Below are positions 11,887 through 23,410 of a DNA stretch of 64,000 nucleotides, in pieces. Every line of letters begins with the position of its first letter. Position 1 is the first letter of the stretch. The stretch spans positions 1 to 64,000 of the forward strand of contig KN817538.1 of the NCBI GenBank assembly GCA_000827495.1, given 5' to 3'. Position numbers and translations under genes: made by a program. Source of the stretch: Hypholoma sublateritium FD-334 SS-4. Lineage: Eukaryota; Basidiomycota; Agaricomycetes; Agaricales; Strophariaceae. Under the pieces are notes generated by a model. The model worked only from the letters and a program-made list of their open reading frames with translations, did no database searches and had not been told where the DNA came from.

Positions 11887-14019
11887 TTACAACTTGGCCG
11901 CAAACCATACCTCCGCACTGTCCTTCCCTTCTCCCCCGGGAGACTGTGAATCAAGACCCTCCTTTCCCCAGAAACCGCCTTTGAATGCCAATCCCTCTTC
12001 TTTTTCTGGGGCATCTTCATCGTCCCCTCCGTTGACCCATTCCACCTCAAAGTGCTCATTAAATCCAATCACCAGATCGTCGCCAGGGCCATAGCCCTCT
12101 CGCTCCCTCACCTCGCTGTTAGTCCACAGTACGGTAGCATTGAATAAATTTCCTGAAAAGTGGGCAAGGACAACGTGGGTTGCAAATGTGCGCTTCCATG
12201 GGATGATATATGTCGGGATGGAAAGGTCGGAGACGGAGAGTATGCGTTGGACGGGGCGAGATTGGAGGAGGGAGTCGCAGTGTGCGTGCGTGTGCGAGGC
12301 AGGTTCAGAGCGATCAAATGCAGAGGGTGTGTCGGGGACGAGGCATGGCTGGAGGATACCGTACGATGGGTGACTGAACGTCTTTTCGGAGAGGGCGGAG
12401 AACGGAAAGACCGGCAGGTGATGCGGCGAAGGGCGAGGTGTGAAATTTTGGGATTTTTTGACGTACTTCTTCCACTGTTTTTCGAATCTTTTCAACAAAA
12501 ATGATTCAGTATATTGATTGGCCCTTGAAAATACAGATGCTAAGGAGTGACCTATCATTCCAGTCTGGCTCTTTCAAGTCCAGCAATTCATCTGCAATGC
12601 GGAATTTGACAGCTTCGATGATGAATCCACCTCCGGTTCCGTCGTTCGAAAGAGCGATGATTCCAAGATTGTCAGTCGGAAAACGGGCGACCTGGCTCTT
12701 GAAGCCAGGATTATTCCCCCCATGCTCAATTATATCATGTCCTTGGTATGAATAACGCCATTGGCCGGACCCGTAGGCTTTGATACTCTGAATGACGACG
12801 CACATGTTCAGACTCTAGATTGGGAAAGAAAGGGGGTGGCCTACAGTCTCGGCATACTCGGGTTTACCATTGGTGACAGTTCTTCCGTACGCGATGCGTT
12901 CGAGAATGGCCGCAGGAACAACGACTTCATCTGTATATGGGTGACGCCCTTTGTTCATGAGCATCGATACCCATGTAGCCTATATCACACCAAACTCTGA
13001 TTCAGATAAATTACAGTGCTGGCGAAAATAACTCGCCAAATCACGCGCAGATGTGAGAACGCCTCCCGCACCGGCCCAAGTCCTTTCTTCTCCAGGGCGT
13101 TGGAAGTACGGATTGACAGCAACCCGCGTCCCATTTTTTCCCTTAGTTATATCTTCCATGTCCCATAGGAAACCGTTGGCAAGCGTTCCCCAAGTCTCAG
13201 CCTCGGCGACGGAGAAAGTAGTTGATGTCATATTGAGTGGGTGGAAGAGGTGTTGGGCAATGTATGATTCGTAGGTTTGGTTGAGGAGGGTCTGAGGGAG
13301 GTACGACAACGCCTCGTACATTAGGTTGTTATATTGGAACGTCTCTCGAAATTCGGCTGATGGTCTGAGGTAGCGCAATGTTGATATCTGTCAGCGCCAC
13401 GACTGTTATGATATCAGATTATCAGCGTAAAGCAAGAAATTTGACGTACCATTTCAGCAACCCCTCCCTTTCTTTCAACACCGGAGTAATCATGTCGAGG
13501 CATTCCCGTGCGATGCGAGAGCATATCTTGCAAAGTCACCCCGCGATTCATGTCGTTGTCCATCAAGCCCCATTCCGGTATCAAATCCTTGACTTTAGTT
13601 GACCATCGAATGTCCATTCCTCTTTCTTTTGCCAACGTTTCATTGGAGATCAAAAGCCCCACGGAGATGGCGAGGAAAAGCTTGGAGTTGGACGCGATAG
13701 CGAATACGGAATCAGGTGTCATTAACGAGCCGTACGCATCCGCGACACCATAGGCGCCAAATTCGTGGCGCCAGCCATTTGGTGCCTTCTCGTCCTTACG
13801 CACGACGGCGACAGAGAGACCAGATGCATTCCATTTGTCCAGCAGCGTGTGAACGTATTCTTCAGTTCTAATCGATATCAGAGGACTTTGAATGTGCGAT
13901 GACAGTGGGGAAGAGGCGACGTCAGGCAACAGCGGTACTTGGAGAGAGTGGCCGTGCGCAAGGAGGGTAGATAGCATGACCAGGTTACAGAGTAGCTTCA
14001 TGACCCACTTGAATGTCAT
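11887..14019 (-). CDS. Secreted class C beta-lactamase-like serine hydrolase
   Basis: This belongs to the beta-lactamase/D-aminopeptidase/esterase fold family, whose active-site serine attacks amides or esters; the substrate of the fungal members is generally unknown. The start at 14019 (MTFKWVMKLLCNLVMLST) gives a signal peptide. The catalytic SxxK is SNSK in FAIASNSKLF, the YxN motif is YNN in FQYNNLMYEAL, and the third motif is HGG in DIIEHGGNNPGF, so the active site looks intact. A C-terminal extension of about 200 residues (below 12500) is beta-rich and matches the place of the lipocalin-like domain in such proteins. Introns lie near 13392-13449, 12980-13036 (GC-AG type), about 12793-12860 and about 12482-12550. 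The spliced protein has about 630 residues with several N-glycosylation sequons (NMTS, NQTY, NATV). Probably extracellular or in the secretory pathway. Confidence 0.88.
12980..13036 (-). other. Non-canonical GC-AG intron in the beta-lactamase-like gene
   Basis: The reading frame runs SARDLASYF... to an in-frame TAG and then ATWVSMLMNKGRHPYTDE. Removing 57 bases beginning GCGAGT and ending ATATAG joins ARDL directly to ATWVSMLMN, as in related hydrolases, and removes the stop. No GT donor in the right phase does this. Confidence 0.6.
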
Positions 14020-14859
14020 CGGTCCTGTGAACGAAGAGTCTGTTCCCTCAGCGCTGGATTTGTTCGCCCCGTCGTGAGAGTCGACGACTTGGCAAATTCG
14101 AATGAATGCACTATGGCCAAGCGGACGGAAATATACCATCTGCAAATATTTGATGTACCGGATCTTATCTTGTCATTCACCAACACCCCGGCCGAACGGC
14201 GAAAAATCTAATCTGACAAGTCGCTGACGTCATGTGGAAAAGTTCAAAACTAACGTTCAAGGTTGGCTTGAGGTGCATACTGGTGCATAGTGTTTTGGAC
14301 GTAACCGAGTCAGCGGGTGTTTGGCTTAATGAATGATAGATGAATACCCATTAAAGGTCCTGCATTTTATGTTTCTTCTGTTAGCTTCCGAATTGTCGTT
14401 TCATCGCAGCGAAGCGGACCATGCGCTTTACCGATGGCAAAATGGAATGAAAGGTTGGAAGCGTAGTATCCTTGTTATTAATGATTAATGAGGCTGCATC
14501 CAAAAGGCAAGCCAACATACCCGATATTGTCCAACTGCCAATGCCATACTGTGAGCAGAAAGGGTTAAGATCAATTGGAATGACGAGACGTTTACCACCT
14601 TCATGGAAAGCACATGCCCGAGTTCATTGAGTGTTCCTATAGCGCTGCCTCGTTACATTCTGAATGAAATTGTATCAGGTGGCGCCATGGTTTCGGAAGC
14701 ATACCAAGGTCTAGCTACTTTCGTGCACTTCTCACCAAATCAACCTACCGGGAACTCATAAATTAAGGTGAGGCAGACGCCTGAGTATCACAACAATCCA
14801 CAAATATAGTACTTAGAGTATAGTCGGTCCGCTAGGGACCCGAATGTCCATCGAGTCTA
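14020..14859. other. Intergenic, promoter of beta-lactamase-like gene
   Basis: No coding signal seen. It holds a perfect TGACGTCA palindrome at 14225-14232. Confidence 0.5.
14225..14232. promoter_or_regulatory. Perfect CRE/ATF-type palindrome TGACGTCA
   Basis: TGACGTCA is the binding site of CREB/ATF-type bZIP factors. It lies about 206 bases upstream of the hydrolase start. The site is seen; its use is inferred. Confidence 0.35.
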
Positions 14860-17710
14860 TTAGTTTTCATAGATATTCCATGACTGCGCCGCGAGATCAG
14901 CATGAGATAACAGGTGACAAGAGAGACAGACAAACCTCGCGCCATTGCAGTCCCTTCGTTTCGTTGACGGGCCCCGCAATCCCAAACGCCACGTCTTTGA
15001 ACCACCAGAAGGAGAAACAGAGGGAGAAGGAGAGTACGCCGAAGACAATTGTCTTCGTTTTTGTGGTGTATCGCTTAGAGGAGAAGATGAAGTGGTCGAG
15101 CATGTGGGAGAGCATCAGGACAGCGAAGTACAGTGTTGGTAGCTGTAGAATAGTCGGTTAGTATTCTCCAACGAAGCAGAGATCGAGGTATGTAACGCAC
15201 GTAATGATGTAGGTAAGTGACACGGCCCATGATGAGGAAAGGGACGAAGTGGAACGCCCAGCCGAAGAACGCGATCTTTCCGACATAGAGGAAGTGATCC
15301 CACTCGCCTGCGTGTCAATCAGTACATCAGCGTTCTTCATGTATCAAGCAAAGTACCCACGAGCATCCATATCGACATATTTCCTTTGCCACCTTAGAAG
15401 ATAAACAGACAATGCCAATATCGACACGCCCAAGCTTACGGTGCTACCCCACCAAATGATAGGGGTGCCCATGAGATAATACTTGAGCTGGCTGTCGCCC
15501 CAACCACACATACGTAGACCGAGATGGAGGAGGGGCCAATCAAATGGCTTGGAGGCGAGAATGTCTTCCTTGTCCGGGTCGGGAACGAGCGCGTTGTTTG
15601 ATGTCATCATGGCCACATTGAGGTGCCAGAAGTCGCGCAGGAAGGGCGACCTATAAAACGTGGTATCGCCAGTAGGTACTGTTGATTGCGCCACATCGTG
15701 TAATGAGACTCCATTACGACGACGCTTCAAAGGAAAGATGGGGACTTACGTCGATCATTCCAGTGGCTTTCAACATTCCAATAGGTGTGAATATCCTTCG
15801 GGTTGTTCTCCTTGTCGCAGCTGACCTCGACCTGTTTGAATCCCCACTGAGGCAGAATCGCGTTCGCAGCACGGAGATAGCACCCCAGCGCCTTGTGTTT
15901 GAACCTCAGGCGCGTAGTGAGCGAATGAATCCGATCCACTTGCGAGCGTTTGATATCGTCCACGACCTCAACCTGCCAGTAATCATGATTATCACCGACA
16001 GTGTCATTCCCGTAGCACGAGACTTCGTAGTTGAGCTTTGTAACAGGAGCAAGGACGGTGTGGGAGTGTAAATTACGCGTGGTCATGGCGTGGCGCAGGC
16101 GGATAACATCGCCGTCCTTGAGGAAGCGCAGCTCGGCACTGTTCGGGTTGTATGCGGGTTCATCCCAGCGCGGCATGACTGTCCACTCGTTGTTTGCGTC
16201 TTTGTAATGATAGCAAGTGACTTGCTGCTGGCTAGATCCAACAGGGTACGTCTGTACGTGCGAGTGCAACAGACCGCCTCCCCAGCCCATATTTTTTAGT
16301 GTAATTTTGGAGCCGTAGGCAATTTCAAGTGGATTCCGCGAGAAGTCGTTGCCTTCGAGGTTAGCTTGGAACAACGAGCTCATTTGAGCATCTCCTGGCC
16401 CGGAATGGTTCAGCACCATGAAGTGAATCTTGAAAGAGGCCATGAAGACGAGGATAGGTATGATGATGAGGCAGACTACGCGCGCAGTCCAATGCTTGGC
16501 TTGATCACGCTAAAGATCAATCAGAGAAGGCGTCTTTGGCATACGTCAAGACAAACATACCCAGGACATTTTAGTTTCTCCAAATTTCTCCCAGAGGTCC
16601 TCGATCGTATAGACGCCAACCAGCGCAGTGACGAACAGGCCAATCAATTTGACGCTGCTCACCAAACCGATGGAAACTCCTGTCAATGATAGCCATAGCC
16701 ACCAGTCGATGGAAAAAGATCTAAACCCAGGTATAATCAGCAAAGCTAAGCGTCACAGATGTATTACTTACTGGTATTGTTGATTATGAAATTTGGTGAG
16801 ACAGAAAACAGTAAGGAATGTGAAGAACAGAAGCATAGAGTCGAGGAGGATAAATCGGGATATGCACAGCCAGCCGACATCTTAGACACCGTTAGATATC
16901 AGACAGGCTTAACGCAAAGCGGAAATGCCCACCGAAAAGAACCATCATAGCAGTGAGATGGCAGGCCCACTGGCTCATACCAAGCTCCACTGCAGTGTAC
17001 CATGCCAGGGGGACCATACCGACGCCGAACATCGCCATCATGACGCGCATAGCCACGTAGGGAACGCTATCCGGATACGCCTCGCCGCTCTTAAATTCAA
17101 ATGAGCCGTCGTAGCCTGCCAGCAAGCCTGCGAGCCCGACGAGCATCTTTCCTAGTGGGGGGTGGACATCAAAGTAGAATTCACGCTTCAGGTAGTGCGA
17201 GCCGAATTTGCCAAAGTGGGCCTCGTCCCACACGACGATGTTCGAGGTGCCGATCTTGTGGAAGCGGGTCCAGCACGATAGGAGGGTATAAATGATAGGA
17301 GGGAGGTGTTCAAGATTTTGTATAGCAAATTCTTTCTGTAAGACGGTCAGTGGAGAGCAAGCGGTTAGATGAACGTTACTCACCAATGACGTTGGGGGTG
17401 GCAGTGGTGGCTGGGGTAACCGCCCACTACCTATGCGAGCTGAAGATGGCCTCGCCTTGCTGTACACATCTTTACCCGAGTCGTCGTAGTATTCGCGGCC
17501 GGCGTAATGTTCTTTTTCAATGTGTTCGTACTCCTCCATCGCGGGCCCGGCCTTGACCCTCCTGCGAGCCTTTTCTTCCGACATGTAATGCAATGGGAGT
17601 TCTTCTTCTCTATTTGATGACGACCAGTGGTTTGGATATTGAACTTCTTCGAATTCGAATTCAGGATCAGTCCCGAAGTCTACCGCTATTGCAGGCGACT
17701 GTTTTGGCAT
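14860..17710 (-). CDS. PMT2: Protein O-mannosyltransferase, PMT2 family
   Basis: This ER membrane enzyme transfers mannose from dolichyl-phosphate-mannose to Ser/Thr of secretory proteins. The start at 17710 gives an acidic cytosolic N-terminal region of about 110 residues. The catalytic loop follows with VVWDEAHFGKFGSHYLKREF (Asp-Glu pair) and FDVHPPLGKMLVGLAG (about 17150-17260). Multiple membrane helices come next (16900-16450), then MIR repeats in the lumenal loop (LLHSHVQTYPVGSSQQQVTC, MTTRNLHSH, LPQWGFKQVEVSC; 16350-15780). A C-terminal membrane region follows (15700-14900). The TTRNLHSH and FEFKSGEAYP motifs fit PMT2/POMT2 better than PMT1 or PMT4. At least seven introns occur; the last exon (14860-14883) is only 24 bases and gives SWNIYEN. 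Length is about 800 residues, normal for the family. PMT2 proteins usually work as heterodimers with PMT1. Confidence 0.93.
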
Positions 17711-18136
17711 CAGCTGGCGTTGACTAGATGGTGGCGTGTGCCTGTCTTGTCGATGCGAACAGCGCCGACGATGTGAGCGACGAGAATCGTATGTCGAGAC
17801 CTATCTTGAGTATGTGATGAGGGTATAAGTAAACACTAAAGAGTGCGCTCTGAATGCTGTCACCGGGCACATGACCGGTGCCACGTCGAGTTACGCTCTT
17901 AATTTGCCGAAAGCGCAGTAACTGCAGGACTTGAATAATCTTTGAAATTGAACTTGCAAATACCATCATAAAATCATTAGGCAATACATAAGAAAAAAAA
18001 AGACATAACAGCAAGAGAATGCGCCGGACTATAAACTGATACGTATGTACATGCGTTGGCGCTGACTCGGAGGACGATATATCAAACCAGCGTCTTATCC
18101 TCTCAACCCAAAGCATAGTGAAAAAGACCAACGGAA
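17711..18136. other. Spacer between NOP1 3' end and PMT2 start
   Basis: About 430 bases contain the NOP1 3' UTR and PMT2 promoter. An A run (about 17991-18002) is present; no gene seen. Confidence 0.5.
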
Positions 18137-19395
18137 TTATTTGGGAATTCCGTGCCGGCAGTATACCGCTGAGATGACTGTCAGAAGTATGGCGCACAGA
18201 TGTCCAAGCACACACACCTGTGACCATAGCATGGTCGCGCTCATAGGGCTCGAGGGTGACCTGCTCGATAGGCTTGAAGTTGTGCTCCTTGAGGTATTGG
18301 ACCTCGGAGGCGAAGATGGTCTCGGGGGGCATTGTCGAGTCGATACAGCTGGCTTTGATGGAGATGATAACGTGGCCTCCCTCCTTGAGGAAACTCTCAG
18401 CATTGTGAACAACGATACGGGCTTGATCCGGTTGGGCGACATCAGCAAAGATAACATCGACCAGAGGGAGAAGCATGCGATATTTGTTCGGTAGACGAGC
18501 ATCCTCGACAATGGCTAATCGCGAAGCATTAAGAGGGTAACACACTAAAGGCGTAAGGATGCACGTACGGATGACATTTGTCCTCTTCTTGGCCATGTTG
18601 ATCAGATCACGACCTGATCTTGGTGAGAATTCGACGGCGTAGACATTGCCTTCCTATGATAAAAATCAGAAAAAATCATCTCAAGATATCGCGAAATCCT
18701 TACAGGTCCAACGATATCAGCAACATGGCTGACACTCGTTCCACTGGCTGCACCGAGGTAGAGCACCTTGGCACCGGGCCTGATGAAAATATCATCCAGA
18801 CCACCAAGCACACCTGCAGCCAGCTTCGAACGGAAAGGATTCCATACACGATATTCTGTCTTCGTGCCCTCGACACCGCCGTCGATAGATATCCGCTTTT
18901 CGCCATATACAGAGTCGCCGGGGACGAGATTTTTAGTGACCAACATGTGGTCTTTTCCTTTTGCAATGAAGACGCCCTTGTGCCTGTGGGGCTCGAGGAC
19001 AGTGTTGGCGCCTCCACCGCCACGGGCACCACCGCGTCCACCTGCACCGCGTCCACGGGGGGCACCACGAGCTCCTCCACGAGGGCCGCCGCGGCCTCCA
19101 CCACGACCTCCGCGGTCACCACCGCGTCCACCGAAGCTTCCGCCGCGTCCTCCTGAAACATTAAAGGAGGGTGTTATTGATTAGGGCTCACACAAGGACA
19201 TTGGTGAGTGAGACGCACCTCCACGTCCGCCGCGGTCACCTCCTCCGCGTCCACCACGGTCGCCAAAACCGCCGCGTCCTCCACCTCGTCCTCCACCACG
19301 TCCACCGAAGCCTCCACGTCCACCAGATTCACCTGTCAGGGTTGTAAATTATAGGTCAGAAGATAATACCAGATTTTCTGCTCACCAAAAGCCAT
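18137..19395 (-). CDS. NOP1: Fibrillarin, nucleolar rRNA 2'-O-methyltransferase
   Basis: Fibrillarin is the methyltransferase of box C/D snoRNPs and acts in pre-rRNA processing in the nucleolus. The first exon is only 10 bases (ATGGCTTTTG, 19395-19386). It is followed by a Gly/Arg-rich GAR domain (about 19340-19010), itself interrupted by an intron near 19155-19220. The methyltransferase domain begins at [20 protein letters not shown]. The AdoMet-binding loop is [20 protein letters not shown] (about 18730-18770), followed by [28 protein letters not shown] and [14 protein letters not shown]. The last exon starts after an intron at about 18161-18209 and gives VYCRHGIPK and the stop at 18137. 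Five introns and about 320 residues are as expected for fungal Nop1. Confidence 0.96.
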
Positions 19396-20615
19396 TATCT
19401 CTTAGTGTTAGTTTTTTTTGGCTGGTAGTTGTGTATGCCGACTAGCTGGAACAATTTTTTTGCCCTGACTGCATTTAGTGAACGCCGCAAACACAACCAA
19501 TCATTGATCGATTGCCAATCGCTAGCTGGAATCTTATCTAATCGTTCTGTGCTCAGTACTGCTCCAAATTATAATATAAACGGTTGATCAACCATGTATG
19601 AGAGCTCTTATGTAGCTATACAAATTTGAATAACATGTCTCTGTAAGTTCTGAGAGCTGTCAGCGTGGTCAGCTTTGGGTCCACTTTGGGTAAGCTATGA
19701 TTTTGAAGGGCTTGTTACAATTGTTACAATGATACGTCTAGCTACGTCCTAAAGAGAACTAAGGCTTGTTGGATTCATGCCTGACAGACCGGAAGTTTTC
19801 TGCTCAGGAGAGCCTTGTGAGGGGGTGATCAGTACGCTTCTGGACAATAATATTCCGAGGCCTTCTCTGTAGCAGTTAAAATCAATGGCCTCAGAATGTC
19901 GTTTAAGTTTTAACAGTCTTTAAACCGAAGAAATTAAGGTCGTTACAATATAGAGTAAGTAGTCATATTTTCAGATGAGTAACAGCATGACACAAGCGCA
20001 ACTGGGATCGAAAGATCCCTCGAATAGGACCTGAGCAGCCAGAGAGCGCCGGACGAAATGTATCTTAGTCTAAACACTCATAGTGAGTTTGTAAATACTC
20101 GTACAAAAAGCAAACGCGACTGTAACTCGTATTATTTTTGTGTACTCATCCTTGGATCTCAGGTCATCCTAGAGTCATCCTCTGCTTTTTACATAGAATC
20201 CACGTCCGCTTCAAAGTGCATCCATGAAGGCCCGGCATACTCGCGGCATTAGGGTCCCGGCCGATGAAATGGGCACGGGGGCTATCGGCAATCAATCCGA
20301 AGGCCTATCTGGATGTTACCAACCACACTCCAACGTTCCCTGGAGTCGTAAATGGACCTCCCAAACGGCACTCTCACTAAGCATAAAGCTTTTACCTTTC
20401 TTATATCTGCCAAGAATCATCGGGGTCGTAGTCCAAAATCCTGAAGCGATCTACTCTGAAACCCCTGGAAGATAACGTTCAACATTTGTCGGCGAAAACG
20501 ACCGTTCGAGAACGAGTCATCCCAATATTTTAAATAGCATTCTCCTTATAAGCATCCATGCAACTTCCATCGTGTCTACACAAGCACCCTCTTCCCTCTT
20601 TTCTCTAATTCCGCC
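19396..20615. other. Divergent promoter region NOP1 / MFS transporter
   Basis: 1.2 kb without a convincing exon. It contains two CCAAT sequences (19497-19501 and 19515-19519) and a tandem 9-base motif at 19712-19729. A TATA-like TTTTAAATA lies near 20528. Confidence 0.5.
19712..19729. repeat. Tandem pair of TTGTTACAA
   Basis: Two adjacent copies of TTGTTACAA. Each copy is itself a TTGT-N-ACAA palindrome, a typical layout for a dimeric DNA-binding protein. Confidence 0.6.
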
Positions 20616-22783
20616 ATGACTTCCGATGCAGGCGGGTCAGAGCAATCTGCCAGCAGAGATGCGACTGTGACTACGGAAGTCGCATTGTCTGATGCCAATT
20701 CCATCACCAAGGAGAAGTATGAGGTCTCCTCCCCTCGTACAGTGGATGTTCAAGAAGTAGTGGCGGGGAGCGAAGAAGATTATCCAGATGGTGGCCTTCG
20801 GGCGTGGCTAATTGTTGGTGGGGTACGTGATGCGCTATGATTGCACGTTCTCTCCGAATTCGAATACTCACATGTCGTCTTCTTTGCGGGAATCAGGCTA
20901 TGTGCAACACTTTCTCAACGTAGGTCCAACGAGACTGAATGAGGACGAGCACGAAAGATGAGCACAAATCGCGTGCATTTCGCCTAATGATACGGCTAAG
21001 TTGGCGATAGCTTGCCTAACCGGACCCCCCTTCGGTTCATGCTCATGCAGCCCATGCTGATCGCTCTAACGAAATCATCTGACTGTATTTTTAACAGATT
21101 CGGTTATGTCAACTCATGGGGTGTGAGTCTATAAGTAGACGAGCATGTCATGTAATTTTTACTGACCATAATTCATTCGCAGATATTTCAAAATTATTAC
21201 ACAGACACCATCCTCAGCAATTCATCTCCTTCGAGTATGTACGTACCAACTTCCTATCTTTGCTCGTCAGATAGCTCATATAGACTCATACTTTCTAGTG
21301 CATGGATTGGATCTATTCAAGTCAGCAGATTCCCCCAATGGCACAGCCAGGTAGATTGACTCGAGCCTGCTTAGTATTCTCTTGTTTTTCTTCCTGCCTT
21401 AGTAGTCGGCCGTTTGTTCGACTTGGGATACTTTCGTTCAGTATTCCTCACCTCAAGCGCCATCTTGGTGATCGCCACCTTTTTAATCGCTCAGTGCACC
21501 GAATATTGGCACTTCCTACTTTGCCAGGGGATTCTTGTGGGAGTGCGTCCACTTCTTCACGAGCCAATATCAACACGTGTAACTATTTCCAATGCCCTTA
21601 GATTGGTTGCGGCGGTATATTCGGTCCTACTACTGCAGTCATTGCTCACTGGTTCAAAAAACGTCGGGGTCTCGCAATGGGCGTTGTTGCCATGGGTTCT
21701 TCATTAGGGGGGACCATCCTGCCAATTGCTGCCAGGAGTCTGATTCCTCGAGTAGGGTAAGATATTATGATCCAGTAGAGCGCACGTCGTCAACTTACCG
21801 TGGGGGCTTGACTTTAGCTTCCAATGGACGATGCGCATATTTGGGTTCATCCTCTTCACCTCGTTAGGAGCAGCCAATCTAGTGCGTGTTGATTGAGCTT
21901 GCTGAAATTGATGTGTCTAACAATGCTATTTCAGCTTTTGAAACGCCGATTGCCACCCAAACATGTGTCTGGCGGATTGCTAAACTTGCGCGCTTTCAGA
22001 TCGGCGCCGTATACAATCTACTGTGTGTCTGCATTTGTGACCTTCCTCGGTATCTATACCAGTACGTGTCCTCATTCTCTCTACGATAATACTTAAGACA
22101 ATTATTTCAGTGCTTACCTATGTCGCTGTGAGCGCCATCGAGGTTGGTGTAAATTCGGATTTCGCCTTTTATTTTATTGCGATTGCCAATGCCAGCTCCC
22201 TATTCGGGCGGTATGCGGCGGGAAGAGTAGCCGATATAATAGGTAAGTCACCGTCGTCAAATAACGAGGAGAATCTCAACAAAACCGGAATAATAGGCCC
22301 TATGAATGTCATGATACCTTTTACGGCGTGGACGGGGATCCTAACCTACGCATGGCCATTCGCGAAGTCAAAATCTTCCCTCATTGCTGTGACCGTTATA
22401 TATGGGTCCGTCGCCTAAACTATGACTACAAACGAACGGTCTGACAATCTATATCAGGTTCGGCTCAGGTGCATATGTCTCCCTCATTTCAAACCCAATC
22501 ATGGAGATGGGTGACACTGGCGACGTGGGCAGGCGGACGGGGATGTTCATGAGCATCCTTGCGCTTGGTGCTCTTGCCGGGCCGCCCATCTCAGGCGCAA
22601 TCAGTACGGCAACGGGAAACTTCAAAGCTGTTGGATATTATGCAGGTTGGTATCTTAGTTTTTCTGCTTACACTAGAAAGTAAGGCTCATGACTCTACCA
22701 CAGGGACAACGGTTCTGATAGGAGTGGGATTAATTGGCGTATCACGCTATTTCGTCCTGCGCCGACTGTGGGGTAAAATTTAG
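20616..22783 (+). CDS. Major facilitator superfamily transporter, monocarboxylate permease-like
   Basis: This is a plasma or organelle membrane transporter of the MFS, nearest in layout to fungal monocarboxylate-transporter homologues (Mch type); the substrate cannot be read from the sequence. The start at 20616 gives an acidic, Ser-rich cytosolic tail of about 55 residues, ending in the typical YPDGGLRAWLIVGG at the first helix. About ten introns of 50-100 bases split the rest. Recognisable pieces are FGYVNSWG, IFQNYYTDTILS, GRLFDLGYFRSVF after splicing, GCGGIFGPTTAVIAHWFKKR with RRGLAMGVVAMGSSLGG (about 21610-21710), and FGRYAAGRVADIIG (22205-22245), the RxxxG..D-type loop of MFS proteins. 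The last helix ends with RYFVLRRLWGKI. Twelve helices are expected. Length is about 500 residues. Some middle exon borders are approximate. Confidence 0.85.
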
Positions 22784-23410
22784 AATGGTCTAGATGTGTT
22801 GGTTCTTCAATATGTCTGGAGCGGTTTTTCATATAGATATAGGCAGTATAGGTGTATCCGTATCCGAAGACGTACTACGACAGTGATGAATTTCACAAGT
22901 GTGGTCCGATTAACGCTCTACTCTCTACTTACTCATAAATTTAAGACTACTCTCTCCGGCCACCGCTTTCAAGGGGATTTCCGAACACTATGCATATGGA
23001 TCTGGTTTGGATCTGGAGCTTGATTAATGTTTACTAGTAGACGAGTCTTACACACTTTATGAGCAAGAATAACTAACGGGTTTCGGTCGTTCGATTATAT
23101 GACGGGTGGGCCGATAAAAATATGAAATACTGAGAAGTTCGACGAACTTGCGACGAACGTTTTGAAGCAACTTGTTTGAAGACGTTGGATGTGCGGCGTG
23201 CCACTTTGCCACAACTTGGCCAAATTTTATTACATATATACAGTCAATTTCGAAGCGTTCTCACGGGTGGCATAAGTCCTTACATAAAGCAACGCCACGC
23301 TTCGCCTGAAGCATTACTACTCTTCCTCAGTTTGCTTTTTCTTCTGCGGCACCCCGAATCTCTATATAAACAACCCACTTTCGAGTATCTACCTCAAACT
23401 CAAACCTAAC
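22784..23410. other. Intergenic, MFS 3' UTR and SWIM/RING promoter
   Basis: No gene seen. A TATA box at 23363-23370 lies 41 bases before the next start codon. Confidence 0.5.
23363..23370 (+). promoter_or_regulatory. TATA box of the SWIM/RING gene
   Basis: TATATAAA, 41 bases upstream of the ATG at 23411. Confidence 0.5.

Noticed and set aside
18620..19184. Overlapping long plus-strand frames at NOP1
   Set aside because: Shadows of the Gly/Arg-rich GAR coding region of fibrillarin.
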